Positions 1 to 9,300 are shown, numbered from the stretch's first letter. The stretch: DNA of 64,000 nt from an uncultured Tateyamaria sp. (GCF_947503465.1 NZ_CANNDN010000002.1:186001-250000), one strand, 5' to 3'. A program made the numbers and translations. The notes: generated from the letters alone by a model not told the origin.

Positions 1-880
1 CGCGCATTGCCGAAAAGGTCATCGACGGCGACTGTCCCCGCAGATCACTGCGCATGCCCATCACGCGTTGCATCAACAGGGTCAGCACCGACAGTTCGAT
101 CTGCCGCCCCGCCCCGTCCATCAGGCGCGCGCGCGCGATCTTGATGAAGGCCTCAAGCAGCAGGGCCAGACAGGCGCCCGCGGCCAGCACCCAAAGCGTC
201 GCTTCGGATTGATGCGGGATCACGCGGTCATAGACCTGCAGGGAAAACAGCGCCACGGCGACGGCCAGCAGGTTCGCGACGAAAGAGCCAAGCGCAACCT
301 CGGCCAGTGCCTTGCGAAAGCGCGGGAACTGCCCCCAGAACCAATGGTTTTTGACGTTGAAGGTCTTGTGGGTCTCGGCCACGCGGGACAAGGGCGCTTC
401 GGCCTTGACCAGCAATCCGGCAAAGAAAGGTGTGAATTCCCCGACCGGCACATGCGCGCGGTTGTCCGGGCACGTCTTGTCGAAAATGATCAAATCGTCG
501 CGGTCCTGGCCAACCACAAGGACGACCTGGCCGCTGGTCATATAGGCCAGAGCGGGCCAATGATCGGATGTCAGCGCAGACACCGTCACCATCTGGGCGT
601 TCAGGCCTGCGGCGCGCAGGCATTTGGCAATCGTGCCTGCCTCGACCTTGTCGCTGGCGCCGTCCCGCGATTGCAGTTTCAGCGTGTCCAACATGTCCGA
701 ACGCGCCAAGGATACGCCCAGCAATCCGGCATAGGCCACGGCCACGTCAGCGCGCGCTGTCAGGCGATCCGCGACACGGTTTGCATTGTCCGCTTTCGGC
801 GTGTCCTTGACAGGCGCAGCCTTGATCTGGGCGCGGTTGCCATTTGTGATGGTCAGGGTAAAGGGCCGCTTTTCGGTCAA
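1..880 (-). CDS. Type I secretion ABC transporter, LapB-like (partial, 3' end outside window)
   Basis: Inner-membrane ABC transporter of a type I secretion system, probably exporting the Bap-like adhesin encoded two genes upstream. The visible 293 residues hold an N-terminal C39-like domain (about 15-135) without the DCG active-site motif of processing peptidases, so it should bind substrate without cleaving it. The start of the ABC membrane domain follows, with a hydrophobic segment and the LQVYDRVIP stretch typical of LapB/RtxB transporters. The nucleotide-binding domain lies beyond base 1. I chose the TTG start at 880 because its TTGA overlaps the TGA stop of the upstream tolC-like gene, which suggests translational coupling. 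The membrane fusion protein is not in the window and may follow. Identity as a T1SS transporter is firm; the cargo is inferred from position. Confidence 0.85.
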   Translation of the reverse strand, partial: MTEKRPFTLTITNGNRAQIKAAPVKDTPKADNANRVADRLTARADVAVAYAGLLGVSLARSDMLDTLKLQSRDGASDKVEAGTIAKCLRAAGLNAQMVTVSALTSDHWPALAYMTSGQVVLVVGQDRDDLIIFDKTCPDNRAHVPVGEFTPFFAGLLVKAEAPLSRVAETHKTFNVKNHWFWGQFPRFRKALAEVALGSFVANLLAVAVALFSLQVYDRVIPHQSEATLWVLAAGACLALLLEAFIKIARARLMDGAGRQIELSVLTLLMQRVMGMRSDLRGQSPSMTFSAMR

Positions 881-2214
881 ATCTGCTCTCCATCCGCCAG
901 CACGCCTTGGACCCGGGCCAATTCAACCTGAAGGCGGCGCGCCTCGTATTTCAGCAGCACTTCGGCAACCTGACGCGCAGCAAAGGTTTCGTAGACGCCC
1001 ACCACGTCCATCACCTGCCGCTGTCCGGCGCTGTATTGATCCTGGAACAGGTCCAGATTGGCCTTGGCCTGCGCGGTCAACCCACGGGCTTCGGCCGCCT
1101 GTCGGGCCGTGGCCTGCGCCTGCCCCTCAAGCCGGCGCAAGGTCCGGTTTGCATCTTCGTTGGCCTGTGCGACCTGGCGGCCTGCGGTCTCGCGCGCCGC
1201 CTCGATGGCCCGCAGACGCGCACCGGTGCCAAGCCCAAGCGACATGCCACCTGCGGTGATACCTGCCCCGCTGTTTTCGCCGATGGTCGCCTGGGCATTA
1301 ATGCCCGGCAATTGATTGGCGCGGTCGATCTGCGCCTGCGCGATGCTGCGCTCCTTTTCGGCCTCGGCCCGCGTGACAGCCAGCGGCTGCGCAGCAGCGG
1401 CACCGACAGTCAGTTCCTCAAGCCCACGCACATCGTTCAGCGGCTGGATCGACATGGCGTTCAGTTCGGAAAGCGCCGTGGCGTGCGCCTCTTCGCTGGC
1501 GGCAATGGCGGCACGGATTTCGGCCAGTTTCTGCCGGATCACGTTCAGGTCGGACATGTCCGACACGCCACCCCGAACACGTTCGGACATGATGTATTCG
1601 AAATGCTCCATCTCGCGCAGCGTGTCGCGGTGGACGGCGGCACTTTCGCGGGCCTCTGCGGCTGCGAGATATAGGCCGATCCCCGTCGCGACCCGGGTGT
1701 TCGTATCCTCGGCCAGCGCGACGGCGGCAACTTCGACATCGGCCTTGGCAAAGGCGCGTTCCCCCTTCTTGCGGCCATTGTCGAACAATACCTGATCCAC
1801 GACGATTTGAGTGATGACATCGCCCAGGGAATTCAGCGACACGCGTGGTCCGATCGTCGGCAGCCAGTTCTTTGATGCCGCCGATGCCCGCAGGCGCGCC
1901 GCGCGCAGTTCGGTTTCGGCGGCGCGTGCGTTTGCGGCCAAAACGGCGGTCGCCACGCGGTCATAGGCGCTGCCCGAAGGCAACACAGACTGACGTGACA
2001 AGAGCCCCTGGATAACGGGGCTTTCGGCATTCAGTGTTTCATCATGTGTGGTGGGTGTTGCCCGAAGCGCCGCCTGAGAGGCGGGTGCGACGGACGTTTC
2101 CGCCCCGGAACCTGATCGGGATACAAAAGGCAGGTCGCCCATGTCACCCATACATCCCGCAGTGAGCGAAAATGCGGCACATGTCGCCGCAAACTTGATA
2201 CCACCTAGCCCCAT
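877..2214 (-). CDS. TolC-family outer-membrane channel lipoprotein of the type I secretion system
   Basis: Outer-membrane efflux protein (OEP/TolC fold), 445 residues, expected to form the exit duct of the adhesin secretion system. The protein begins with a short signal peptide ending in a lipobox (LTAGC, Cys about 21), so it is probably a lipoprotein. Long Ala/Glu/Arg-rich helical stretches such as ARAAETELRAARLRASA and the later AEKERSIAQAQIDRANQLPG are typical of TolC coiled-coil hairpins. I start at ATG 2214 rather than further upstream because GGACAGGACT sits just before it and the signal peptide then lies at the N-terminus. It lies between the adhesin gene and the ABC transporter, all on the minus strand, which fits a bap-tolC-lapB operon. 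Confidence 0.88.
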   Translation of the reverse strand: MGLGGIKFAATCAAFSLTAGCMGDMGDLPFVSRSGSGAETSVAPASQAALRATPTTHDETLNAESPVIQGLLSRQSVLPSGSAYDRVATAVLAANARAAETELRAARLRASAASKNWLPTIGPRVSLNSLGDVITQIVVDQVLFDNGRKKGERAFAKADVEVAAVALAEDTNTRVATGIGLYLAAAEARESAAVHRDTLREMEHFEYIMSERVRGGVSDMSDLNVIRQKLAEIRAAIAASEEAHATALSELNAMSIQPLNDVRGLEELTVGAAAAQPLAVTRAEAEKERSIAQAQIDRANQLPGINAQATIGENSGAGITAGGMSLGLGTGARLRAIEAARETAGRQVAQANEDANRTLRRLEGQAQATARQAAEARGLTAQAKANLDLFQDQYSAGQRQVMDVVGVYETFAARQVAEVLLKYEARRLQVELARVQGVLADGEQI

Positions 2215-2357
2215 AGTCCTGTCCCGTTTCGGGTTTTTATCGTTGGGTTGGATGGGCGCGGTTGCGGGGTCCGGTCCGCGCCTCAATCTTGCTGGAGAAT
2301 GCTCGATATTGTTTTTGTTGCTCTTGCCCAGTGAAATTTCCGTTTTGTATCAGCGCC

Positions 2358-5300
2358 CTAGACCACGCCCGTGTTGACCGCGATGTCGTCATCCAGAATG
2401 ATCGTGCCTTCGGTGCCCAGGCTGTAGACATCGTAGGTCTGGCCCTCGACCGTGGTGGACCCGGTGCGCTGCGCACCTGCAATCGTGACCGTGTCGTCGC
2501 TTCCGCCATGGATCGTCAGCGTGTTTGTGCTGTCCGACAGGGCCAGAAGCTGCGCTTCTGTGATGGTCAGATTGGCCTCTTCCGCGAATTGCAGTTCGAC
2601 CGCTTCGATTTGGTAATTGCCCAGGGACGGGTTCCCCAGATCGACGGTGGAGTTGGCGCTTTCGTCGTCCAGAACCACATATGTGCCGCTGGTGTTGCCT
2701 GCCGCGTCCTCGCTTGTAACAACAAGGTGCGAGCCATCGGGCACATCCGACTGGAACTGGAAGTTCGTCTCGCCCAGCACGTCGATATCAACCTGCGTGG
2801 CCGTCACATCCGTGATCGTGCCATCAGCGTTAACCTGCGCCACGGACAGATCGCCATCGCTTTGCTCGGTCGAGATGCCGCGAATGCCGTCACTGTCGCG
2901 GGTAAAGCTGGCGATCACCGGTCCATCAGGTGCTTCGGTATCGATGCGTACCGTGTCGCTGATCGTGTCGGTGTTGCCCACCGCATCTGTGGCCATGACT
3001 GTGATTGCTGCGTCGTATTCGCCGCCCGGAATGGCCGAGGGCGGGATGTCCAGTGACCATGTGCCCGCTGCGTCCACCGTGGCCGCCAGAACCGTCCCAT
3101 TGAAATCGACCATGACAGTCGATCCCGGCTCGACCTGACCGCCAAGGTTGATGCCGTCGCGCGCCTCGGGCCCGCTTACCACATTGTCGGATGTCACATT
3201 ATCCTGGATGTTCAACTGGTTGACCAAGGTGTCAACACGAACCGTGTCTGTCACCGTGGCCACGTTGCCCGCGCGGTCCGTTGCCGTCACCGACACGTTC
3301 GTGGTGTATTCACCTTCGGCGATCTGCGAGGCGGCAAAGGGCGCTTGCCAGTTGCCATTTGCGTCGACAATCGCCTGCACTGTAAAGGCGCCCATGGTGA
3401 CAACCACGGTTGATCCTGGTTCGGTTGTGCCGGTCAGCACGGCCCCGTCTGCTCGTTCCGCGCCCGAAATGACATTGTCGCCTTCGATCACATCTGCCGC
3501 AACCGACAGGTTGTCGACCCGGGTGTCCACGTGAACGGTGTCCGTCACCGTGGCGGTGTTGCCCGCCGCATCCGTCGTGGTTGCCGTGATCTGGGCGTCA
3601 TAGGTGCCCTGCTGGATCTCGTTTGCGGCAAAGAACGCCTGCCAAACGCCGTTTGAACCGGCAACTGTCTGGTGCGTCACCCCGTGCAGGGTCACGTTGA
3701 CAATTGCACCGGCATCCGCCGTGCCCGACAACACCACGCCGTCGCTTGCTTCGACGTTGTTGATCACATCGTCACCCTCAACCGGGCCATCGAGGGTCAG
3801 AACACTGGCCTGGGTGTCCACGGTGACGGACTGCGTCACGCTGGCGGTGTTCCCCGCCGCATCCGTGGCCATCGCGACCATATCGGATGTGTACGTTCCC
3901 GTAGGCAATTGGCCCGGCCCGAATGTCGCGGTCCAGCTGCCGTCTGCCGCCACAATTGCCGTTGTAGTCACACCGGCAAGCTCCACACTCACGGTCGAGC
4001 CCGGTTCGACCACGCCGGTTACGACAAGGCCCGAGGCTGCCTCGGCCTGGTTGATCGCGCCATCGCCGCCGGCGGTCGACGTGTAGTTGAGCGCATTGAC
4101 CAATGTGTCGACCTGGACGCTGCCCGTCGCTGTCGCCGTATTACCGGCCGTGTCCGTCGCAACCGCAGTGACCGACACGTCCGTTTCGCCTGTGGGGATT
4201 TCCGACGCCAGAAAGGTCGCCGTCCAGTTGCCGGATGCGTCGACCGTGGCGCTTCGTGTCACGGATCCGAACATCACTTCGACGGTCGAACCGGGCTGTG
4301 CCGTGCCCGTCAATGTCACACCATCAGATGCCTCAGCAGCGTTGATCACGCCATCGGTCTCGACCGTGGCGGTGTCCATCGTGACTTCGGCAACCGTGTC
4401 GATCACCAGCGTGTCGGTGACCGTTGTGCTGTTTCCAAAGCTGTCGGTGGCGACGATGCTGACATCGGTCGAATATTCGCCCTCGGCCAAGGTGCCGGCC
4501 TGCCAGGTCGCTTGCCATGTGCCATCATCGGCAACGGTGACCGTGCGCGTGACACCCGCAATGGTGATGGCCAGCGATGCGCCCGCCTCGCCCGTGCCCT
4601 CAAGCGTAACGCCGCCCGACAACTCCGTGCCGTTGACGATATGGCCTACGCTTTCCACGCCTTCGGTCACCGCAACATCCGGTGGCGTCGTGTCGATCAC
4701 GAATGTTGGGCCATCGATGGTTGTGGTGCCACCGCCGACATGCGTGAAGACCGCCGTTGTATCAACGGTTCCGTCCGCCGGGAATGTGCTGTCGACAAAG
4801 ATCACAGACCACGTGCCATCGTCGCCGATGGTTGTTGTTTGCACCTCGCCGCCCGCAGTCACTTCGACCGTATCGCCAGGCTCGCCCGTGCCGGACACGG
4901 TGAATTGATGGGTTGACGTGTCATCGCCGCCGATATCCGTCGATGTGCCGACATTGTCGACGGTCGGATCGGCCGGGGACGGTGTAGGGGTCGCAGGACC
5001 GCCCCCACCGCCACCTTCATCATCGTCGTCCAGAAGGACGGCGCCACCAACCACTGCCGCAGCTGCGGCCGCGCCACCGCCCAGAAGGCCGGTCCCGCCC
5101 AGAAGGGCAGCGCCAAGCATCGATACTTCTTCATCATCCGCAACAGCGACGTTGGCCACTTCGGTCCGACCCAGATAAATCAGGTCATCCGACGGGCTCC
5201 ACTTGCCCCACTGCTCGGTCGGGCCGAACTGGGCAAACAACTCTCCATCCGTCGTTTCGACAAAAGCCACCTCGTTGAGGTACCCGTCCGCAGAGATGAA

Positions 5301-5540
5301 CAGGCGATTTGTCTCGCCCACGTCATTGAAATAGTTTTCAAGCGTGATTTCCCGCCCGTCGACAAGCGTAATGACCAGATCGTCACCGCTGCGCCGCTGT
5401 CCGGCCAGATCGATCTGCCGAAGATTGAACGAAACTTCTTGCCCGCTTGTGAGCGCGACTGTCGTGTTGCCTTCGACCGGCACGACTCCACGCTGCAATG
5501 CGCCCGCACCATCGCGGACGACGAAATCAATCGCCTTCAT
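2358..5540 (-). CDS. Bap-like surface adhesin with tandem Ig-like repeats, type I secreted
   Basis: Large repetitive adhesin of 1060 residues, likely surface-exposed and involved in cell-cell or biofilm adhesion. Residues 1-130 resemble the BapA prefix domain (MKAIDFVVRDGAGAL, then a short beta-rich region). Residues 141-170 are a Gly/Ala-rich hydrophobic stretch followed by an Asp/Gly linker (171-181). From about 195 to 950 there are roughly eight Ig-like modules of about 95 residues, each closing with an ATDxAGN motif and a VDT junction. The C-terminus has an AQL(L)ALSDSTNTLTI-type segment and ends in a hydrophobic tail, as in type I secretion substrates. There is no Sec signal peptide. It is small for a Bap protein, and gain or loss of modules between strains is likely. 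The downstream tolC-like and ABC transporter genes support secretion by a dedicated T1SS. Confidence 0.85.
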   Translation of the reverse strand: MKAIDFVVRDGAGALQRGVVPVEGNTTVALTSGQEVSFNLRQIDLAGQRRSGDDLVITLVDGREITLENYFNDVGETNRLFISADGYLNEVAFVETTDGELFAQFGPTEQWGKWSPSDDLIYLGRTEVANVAVADDEEVSMLGAALLGGTGLLGGGAAAAAAVVGGAVLLDDDDEGGGGGGPATPTPSPADPTVDNVGTSTDIGGDDTSTHQFTVSGTGEPGDTVEVTAGGEVQTTTIGDDGTWSVIFVDSTFPADGTVDTTAVFTHVGGGTTTIDGPTFVIDTTPPDVAVTEGVESVGHIVNGTELSGGVTLEGTGEAGASLAITIAGVTRTVTVADDGTWQATWQAGTLAEGEYSTDVSIVATDSFGNSTTVTDTLVIDTVAEVTMDTATVETDGVINAAEASDGVTLTGTAQPGSTVEVMFGSVTRSATVDASGNWTATFLASEIPTGETDVSVTAVATDTAGNTATATGSVQVDTLVNALNYTSTAGGDGAINQAEAASGLVVTGVVEPGSTVSVELAGVTTTAIVAADGSWTATFGPGQLPTGTYTSDMVAMATDAAGNTASVTQSVTVDTQASVLTLDGPVEGDDVINNVEASDGVVLSGTADAGAIVNVTLHGVTHQTVAGSNGVWQAFFAANEIQQGTYDAQITATTTDAAGNTATVTDTVHVDTRVDNLSVAADVIEGDNVISGAERADGAVLTGTTEPGSTVVVTMGAFTVQAIVDANGNWQAPFAASQIAEGEYTTNVSVTATDRAGNVATVTDTVRVDTLVNQLNIQDNVTSDNVVSGPEARDGINLGGQVEPGSTVMVDFNGTVLAATVDAAGTWSLDIPPSAIPGGEYDAAITVMATDAVGNTDTISDTVRIDTEAPDGPVIASFTRDSDGIRGISTEQSDGDLSVAQVNADGTITDVTATQVDIDVLGETNFQFQSDVPDGSHLVVTSEDAAGNTSGTYVVLDDESANSTVDLGNPSLGNYQIEAVELQFAEEANLTITEAQLLALSDSTNTLTIHGGSDDTVTIAGAQRTGSTTVEGQTYDVYSLGTEGTIILDDDIAVNTGVV

Positions 5541-5647
5541 AACACCACCACTCTCGCCTCAGACCGCTTGTCTGCGGCCCCTTCGGTAAACGCGTCGCCG
5601 ACCTTGTTTCGTCGTGCTGACAACTTGTTGTGGGCGCAGTGATACGC

Positions 5648-5659
5648 GAATCATGATTC
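5648..5659. promoter_or_regulatory. 12-bp perfect palindrome in the bap/glycerate kinase divergent region
   Basis: GAATCATGATTC is a perfect 12-bp palindrome in the 221-bp gap between the divergent adhesin and glycerate kinase genes. It is a candidate operator for either gene. The regulator is unknown, and a 12-bp palindrome can occur by chance. Confidence 0.3.
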
Positions 5660-5761
5660 TAGGGCTAGAGTCTTTTTGGCCAACCGTCACAATTTGCAGG
5701 GATTTCGGGTAGATGTTGTGCTGAATCCGACTCACCTGTCCCCTGACACGAGGTTCTATGC

Positions 5762-6862
5762 ATGGCTCAATACCCCGATCTTCTCGCGCTTTGGCAAGCG
5801 GGCGTGGACGCCGTGCGCGGCGATGTCGCTGTCCGAAATGCCATTGCTGGCGGCAAAATCCCAGCACCGGATCGCATTATCGCAGTCGGCAAAGCCGCGA
5901 CCGCCATGGCGTCAGCCGCAGCGCGGGCATGGCCAGATGCCCCCTGCCTGATCGTCACGAAATATGGGCACGGTGACGGCGCCCCGGTTCATGCAAAGAT
6001 GATCGAGGCGGCGCATCCCGTGCCCGACGCGGCCTCTTTGCGCGCCGGGCAGGCTCTGATTGATGCCGTGACGGACTGTTCTGCAGGCAGCCACTTGCTG
6101 ATGCTTGTGTCTGGTGGCGCGTCCGCGCTGGCGGAGGTGCCTGTCGAGGGGATGACACTCGACACGCTCAAGGCCGAAACGCAAAGCCTTCTGGCCTCGG
6201 GCACCCCAATCGGCGACATGAATGCGCACCGCACGGCGCGGTCGCGCATCAAGGGTGGCAAGTTGCTGGCCCGGTTTGCGGGGGCGCGGGTCACCACGCT
6301 GGCCCTGTCCGATGTGGAAGGCGACAGCCTTGCATCCATTGGATCCGGGATTGGCGACGCAGACGCGGATGCCGCCTTTGCATTCACGCCCCGGATCATC
6401 GCCAGCAACGCCATTGCACGTGGTGCCGTGGCCGCGGCAAGCCCCGTGCCGGTGCGCACCAATGACGAAACACTTTATGATGATGTGGCAATGCTTGCTC
6501 CGCAGATTGCGGACATGTTGCGTACGGCACCGTCTGGCCTGCACATTCTGGGCGGGGAGCCGGTCGTGCATTTGCCCGCTACACCCGGCCAGGGGGGACG
6601 CAACATGGCGCTTGGCCTGGCCCTGGCGCGGGAAATTCAAGGGTTGGACAATATGCAGATCCTTGTCGCAGGCACGGATGGCACAGATGGGCCGACGGAT
6701 GCAGCCGGTGCCTTGGTGGATGGGCGGACATGGCAAGACAGCGGTGCAGAAGCGCTCGCGCGTGCGGATGCGTATCCTTGGTTGAAAGCACGGGACGCGC
6801 TGGTCGTCACCGGACCAACAGGCACAAATGTCATGGACGTGCTGATTGCGTGCAAGATGTGA
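5762..6862 (+). CDS. Glycerate 2-kinase (MOFRL/DUF4147 family)
   Basis: Phosphorylates D-glycerate to 2-phosphoglycerate, linking glyoxylate or hydroxypyruvate metabolism to lower glycolysis. The 366 residues show the family markers: an N-terminal VGKAATAMA segment (about 43-51), the LMLVSGGASAL glycine-rich loop (about 114-124), and the C-terminal MOFRL part with ILVAGTDGTDGPTDAAGA (about 300-317). The protein is somewhat shorter than typical members of about 420 residues, with compact loops rather than an obvious truncation. The ATG at 5762 gives the usual N-terminus (MAQYPDLLALWQAGVDAV). Genes of this family are often annotated hydroxypyruvate reductase (TtuD), but kinase activity is better supported for this fold. 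It stands alone, facing away from the adhesin gene, and is followed by a palindromic repeat pair. Confidence 0.88.
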   Translation: MAQYPDLLALWQAGVDAVRGDVAVRNAIAGGKIPAPDRIIAVGKAATAMASAAARAWPDAPCLIVTKYGHGDGAPVHAKMIEAAHPVPDAASLRAGQALIDAVTDCSAGSHLLMLVSGGASALAEVPVEGMTLDTLKAETQSLLASGTPIGDMNAHRTARSRIKGGKLLARFAGARVTTLALSDVEGDSLASIGSGIGDADADAAFAFTPRIIASNAIARGAVAAASPVPVRTNDETLYDDVAMLAPQIADMLRTAPSGLHILGGEPVVHLPATPGQGGRNMALGLALAREIQGLDNMQILVAGTDGTDGPTDAAGALVDGRTWQDSGAEALARADAYPWLKARDALVVTGPTGTNVMDVLIACKM

Positions 6863-6904
6863 TTCAAATGACGCCTTGCGGCGACATGACTCGTTTTCCG
6901 AAAT

Positions 6905-6952
6905 GGGGGCTCTGCCCCCAAACCCCCGAAGTATTTCGGGCCAGAAGAAGGA
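6905..6952 (+). repeat. Dispersed GC-rich palindromic repeat, copy 1
   Basis: Copy 1 of a repeat family seen six times in this window, always between genes or just at a gene end. Layout: a GGGGGC-TCT-GCCCCC hairpin, then CCCCCGAAGTATTTCGGG (second hairpin CCCGAA/TTCGGG), then CCAGAAGAAGG. It starts 42 bases after the glycerate kinase stop and could terminate or protect that transcript. It forms a perfect 27-bp inverted pair with copy 2. Confidence 0.75.
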
Positions 6953-7067
6953 AAGGGTAAGGCACAGGGCCCTCCCCCGCGAAGAAAGGTGCCCCTTCTC
7001 CTGGCACGGCCATCGGCGCTTCCGCCTGTACCGTTCGGACATCCAACATCTTCAAGGTTAATAAAGT

Positions 7068-7127
7068 CTTTCTTCTGGCCCGAAATACTTCGGGGGTGAG
7101 CGCGCATGCGCGAGGGGGCTGGCCCCC
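7068..7127 (-). repeat. Dispersed GC-rich palindromic repeat, copy 2 (inverted relative to copy 1)
   Basis: Same family as copy 1 but in the opposite orientation: TTCTTCTGGCC, then GAAATACTTCGGGGG, then a GAGCGCGCATGCGCG palindrome and a GGGGGCTGGCCCCC hairpin. Bases 7070-7096 are the exact reverse complement of 6923-6949. The 120 bases between the two copies show no gene that I recognise. Confidence 0.75.
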
Positions 7128-7172
7128 TTTCCCCGCTTGACATCGCGCACTCCCGGCACCCACCGTGCACGC

Positions 7173-9161
7173 ATGAAAAACGCCCTGCGCGACATCGAAG
7201 AACTGCCGGATCTGGGCATTCATCTCAGCGATGGCACCCGCCTGTCCGCGCGCGCCTGGCGGCCTGTGGATGCGATGGCGGACCCGGTCCCCGTGATCCT
7301 GGAGTACCTGCCCTACCGGAAGCGAGATGGCACCTGTGCCCGCGATGCGCTCACCCATCCGTATTTCGCACAGCGCGGATATGCCTGCCTTCGCGTCGAC
7401 ATTCGCGGCAATGGCGACAGCCAGGGGGTGATGGAAGACGAATACACCGGGCAGGAACTCGACGACGCTGTTCAGGTCATCGCCTGGCTGGCGGCCCAAC
7501 CCTGGTGCAATGGAAACGTCGGGATGATGGGCATCAGCTGGGGCGGCTTCAACAGCCTTCAGGTCGCGGCAATGGCGCCTGAGCCATTGAAAGCCATCAT
7601 CACGCTCTGTTCGACTGTCGACCGATTTGCAGATGACATCCACTACAAGGGTGGCTGCCTGCTGAATGAAAACCTGGGCTGGGGCGCCACGATGTGGAGC
7701 TATTCATCGCGCGCGCCGGATCCCGCCTTGCGCTCCGACTGGCGCGAGATGTGGATGGACCGGCTGGAACACGAGCCGTTTCTGCCTGCTTCCTGGCTTC
7801 GTCATCAAACGCGGGACGACTATTGGACACACGGGTCCGTTTGCGAGAGCTATGACACGATCAAGGCCAAGGTCCTGGCTGTGGGCGGTTGGGGGGATGC
7901 ATACAAGAACGCGGTGCCGCAGCTTGTAAGGAACATCCCGGGCGCCAAGGGCATTGTTGGACCCTGGGTTCACAAGTATCCGCATTTTGCCGTACCCGAG
8001 CCGCGTATCGGCTTCCTGCAGGAGGCTTTGCGGTGGTGGGACAGGTGGCTGAAAGGGATCGAAACCGGCGTTGAGAACGACCCCGACTACCGCGCCTACA
8101 TCATGGACGGCGTGCGGCCAGCAACGTGGTACACCCACCGGCCCGGCCGGTGGGTTGGCGTGCCGCATGAGCAATTGTCCCTGCAAGACCCGGTCGGCAC
8201 CACAGTGTGGCTTGGGCAGAATGGCGTGCTTGGCGACCCGGCGCGAACGGACGTGACAATTGCTTCGGCTGCGGATTGCGGTGCGGATGCTGGCGAATAT
8301 TGTGCCATATGGTTGGGTCCCGAATTGCCAGGTGATCAGCGCAGGGACGATGGGCAATCTGCATGTTGGACCAGCGACCCGATCGAAGGTTTGTCGCTGC
8401 TGGGTGCACCCAAGGTGACCCTGCGTATCTCCAGCGATACACCGCAGGCGCAACTGTCCATAAGGCTGTGCCATGTGCACCCGGATGGGGCCAGCACGCG
8501 CATCACCTACGGTGTGCTGAATCTGAGCCACCGCAACGGCTCTGCCCGTCCCGAACCCATGCCGCCCGGTGAAGAGCATCTGATCACTGTCAGCCTGGAT
8601 CACATCGGGTATGCGATCCCGGAAGGTCACCGGTTGCGTATTTCGATCTCGACAGCGTATTGGCCGCTGATCTGGCCGGGTCCGACGTCGGGCCGGGTTC
8701 GCGTGACCATGGGCGAAGTCTTTTTGCCCACATGGACAGATGACGGCGATGCGCCAATCACCTTCCCGCCCCCCGAGGCCGCGCCGCCCTGGCAAACCGA
8801 GGAACTGCGCGCTGAACGCCATGTGCGCAGGCAGGAGGTGGATATGGTCACCGGCGTTACGTCGCTGATCATCGAGGATGATTTTGGCAAGGTACGTGAC
8901 CTTGACCACGGCCTGATCAATGGGTCCATCGCGCGGGAAAAGTGGGACATTCACCCGGACGATCCCCTGTCCGCCCGGGGCACTTGCCACTGGACAGATG
9001 AGTTGGAACGGGGTGACCTCAAGCTGCGGACAGAGGCGCGTTGCGAGATGTGGTCGGACGCGACGTATTTTCATCTCAGCGCCACGATCGAGGCATTTGA
9101 GAACGGGACGCGCATCTATCATCGGGATGTGACCGACCGCATCGAACGTCAGTGCCTGTAA
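7173..9161 (+). CDS. CocE/NonD-family alpha/beta hydrolase (peptidase S15-like)
   Basis: Serine hydrolase of the X-Pro dipeptidyl-peptidase S15/CocE superfamily, 662 residues. The alpha/beta-hydrolase half carries the nucleophile elbow GISWGG (Ser about 126), an oxyanion-loop region near LPYRKRD, and a likely catalytic His in GPWVHKYPHF (about 270). The C-terminal jelly-roll domain (about 400 onward) is recognisable from RISISTAYWPLIWPGP. Members hydrolyse esters or acyl-peptides; the substrate here is unknown. An in-frame TTG lies at 7137, but ATG 7173 gives the usual MKNALRDIEELPDLGIHLSDGT start; neither has a strong ribosome binding site. It precedes a peptide-type ABC transporter by 139 bases, so it may process the imported compound. 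Confidence 0.82.
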   Translation: MKNALRDIEELPDLGIHLSDGTRLSARAWRPVDAMADPVPVILEYLPYRKRDGTCARDALTHPYFAQRGYACLRVDIRGNGDSQGVMEDEYTGQELDDAVQVIAWLAAQPWCNGNVGMMGISWGGFNSLQVAAMAPEPLKAIITLCSTVDRFADDIHYKGGCLLNENLGWGATMWSYSSRAPDPALRSDWREMWMDRLEHEPFLPASWLRHQTRDDYWTHGSVCESYDTIKAKVLAVGGWGDAYKNAVPQLVRNIPGAKGIVGPWVHKYPHFAVPEPRIGFLQEALRWWDRWLKGIETGVENDPDYRAYIMDGVRPATWYTHRPGRWVGVPHEQLSLQDPVGTTVWLGQNGVLGDPARTDVTIASAADCGADAGEYCAIWLGPELPGDQRRDDGQSACWTSDPIEGLSLLGAPKVTLRISSDTPQAQLSIRLCHVHPDGASTRITYGVLNLSHRNGSARPEPMPPGEEHLITVSLDHIGYAIPEGHRLRISISTAYWPLIWPGPTSGRVRVTMGEVFLPTWTDDGDAPITFPPPEAAPPWQTEELRAERHVRRQEVDMVTGVTSLIIEDDFGKVRDLDHGLINGSIAREKWDIHPDDPLSARGTCHWTDELERGDLKLRTEARCEMWSDATYFHLSATIEAFENGTRIYHRDVTDRIERQCL

Positions 9162-9300
9162 TCCCGCCACGGCCGAACTGACGCCCGCACAGGTCGGTAA
9201 ATCCCGATTAACCCTTGAAGGGTGTCATCAAATGGGTACGCTGATCCCGTAATCAAAAAACGCGTCGCCAAAGGCGCAGGGGACCAACCGGGAGAAACTT

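Noticed and set aside
3672-4916. 414-codon plus-strand ORF opposite the adhesin gene
   Set aside because: It is the antisense shadow of the repeated Ig-like modules, rich in Arg, His and Gly with no domain.
5912-7042. 376-codon minus-strand ORF opposite the glycerate kinase
   Set aside because: Antisense of a clear gene and crosses a palindromic repeat; no recognisable motif.
7137-7142. TTGACA as a -35 box before the CocE-like hydrolase
   Set aside because: No acceptable -10 box follows at a 16-18 base distance.
7704-9170. 488-codon minus-strand ORF opposite the CocE-like hydrolase
   Set aside because: Shadow of a gene with intact catalytic motifs; no own features.
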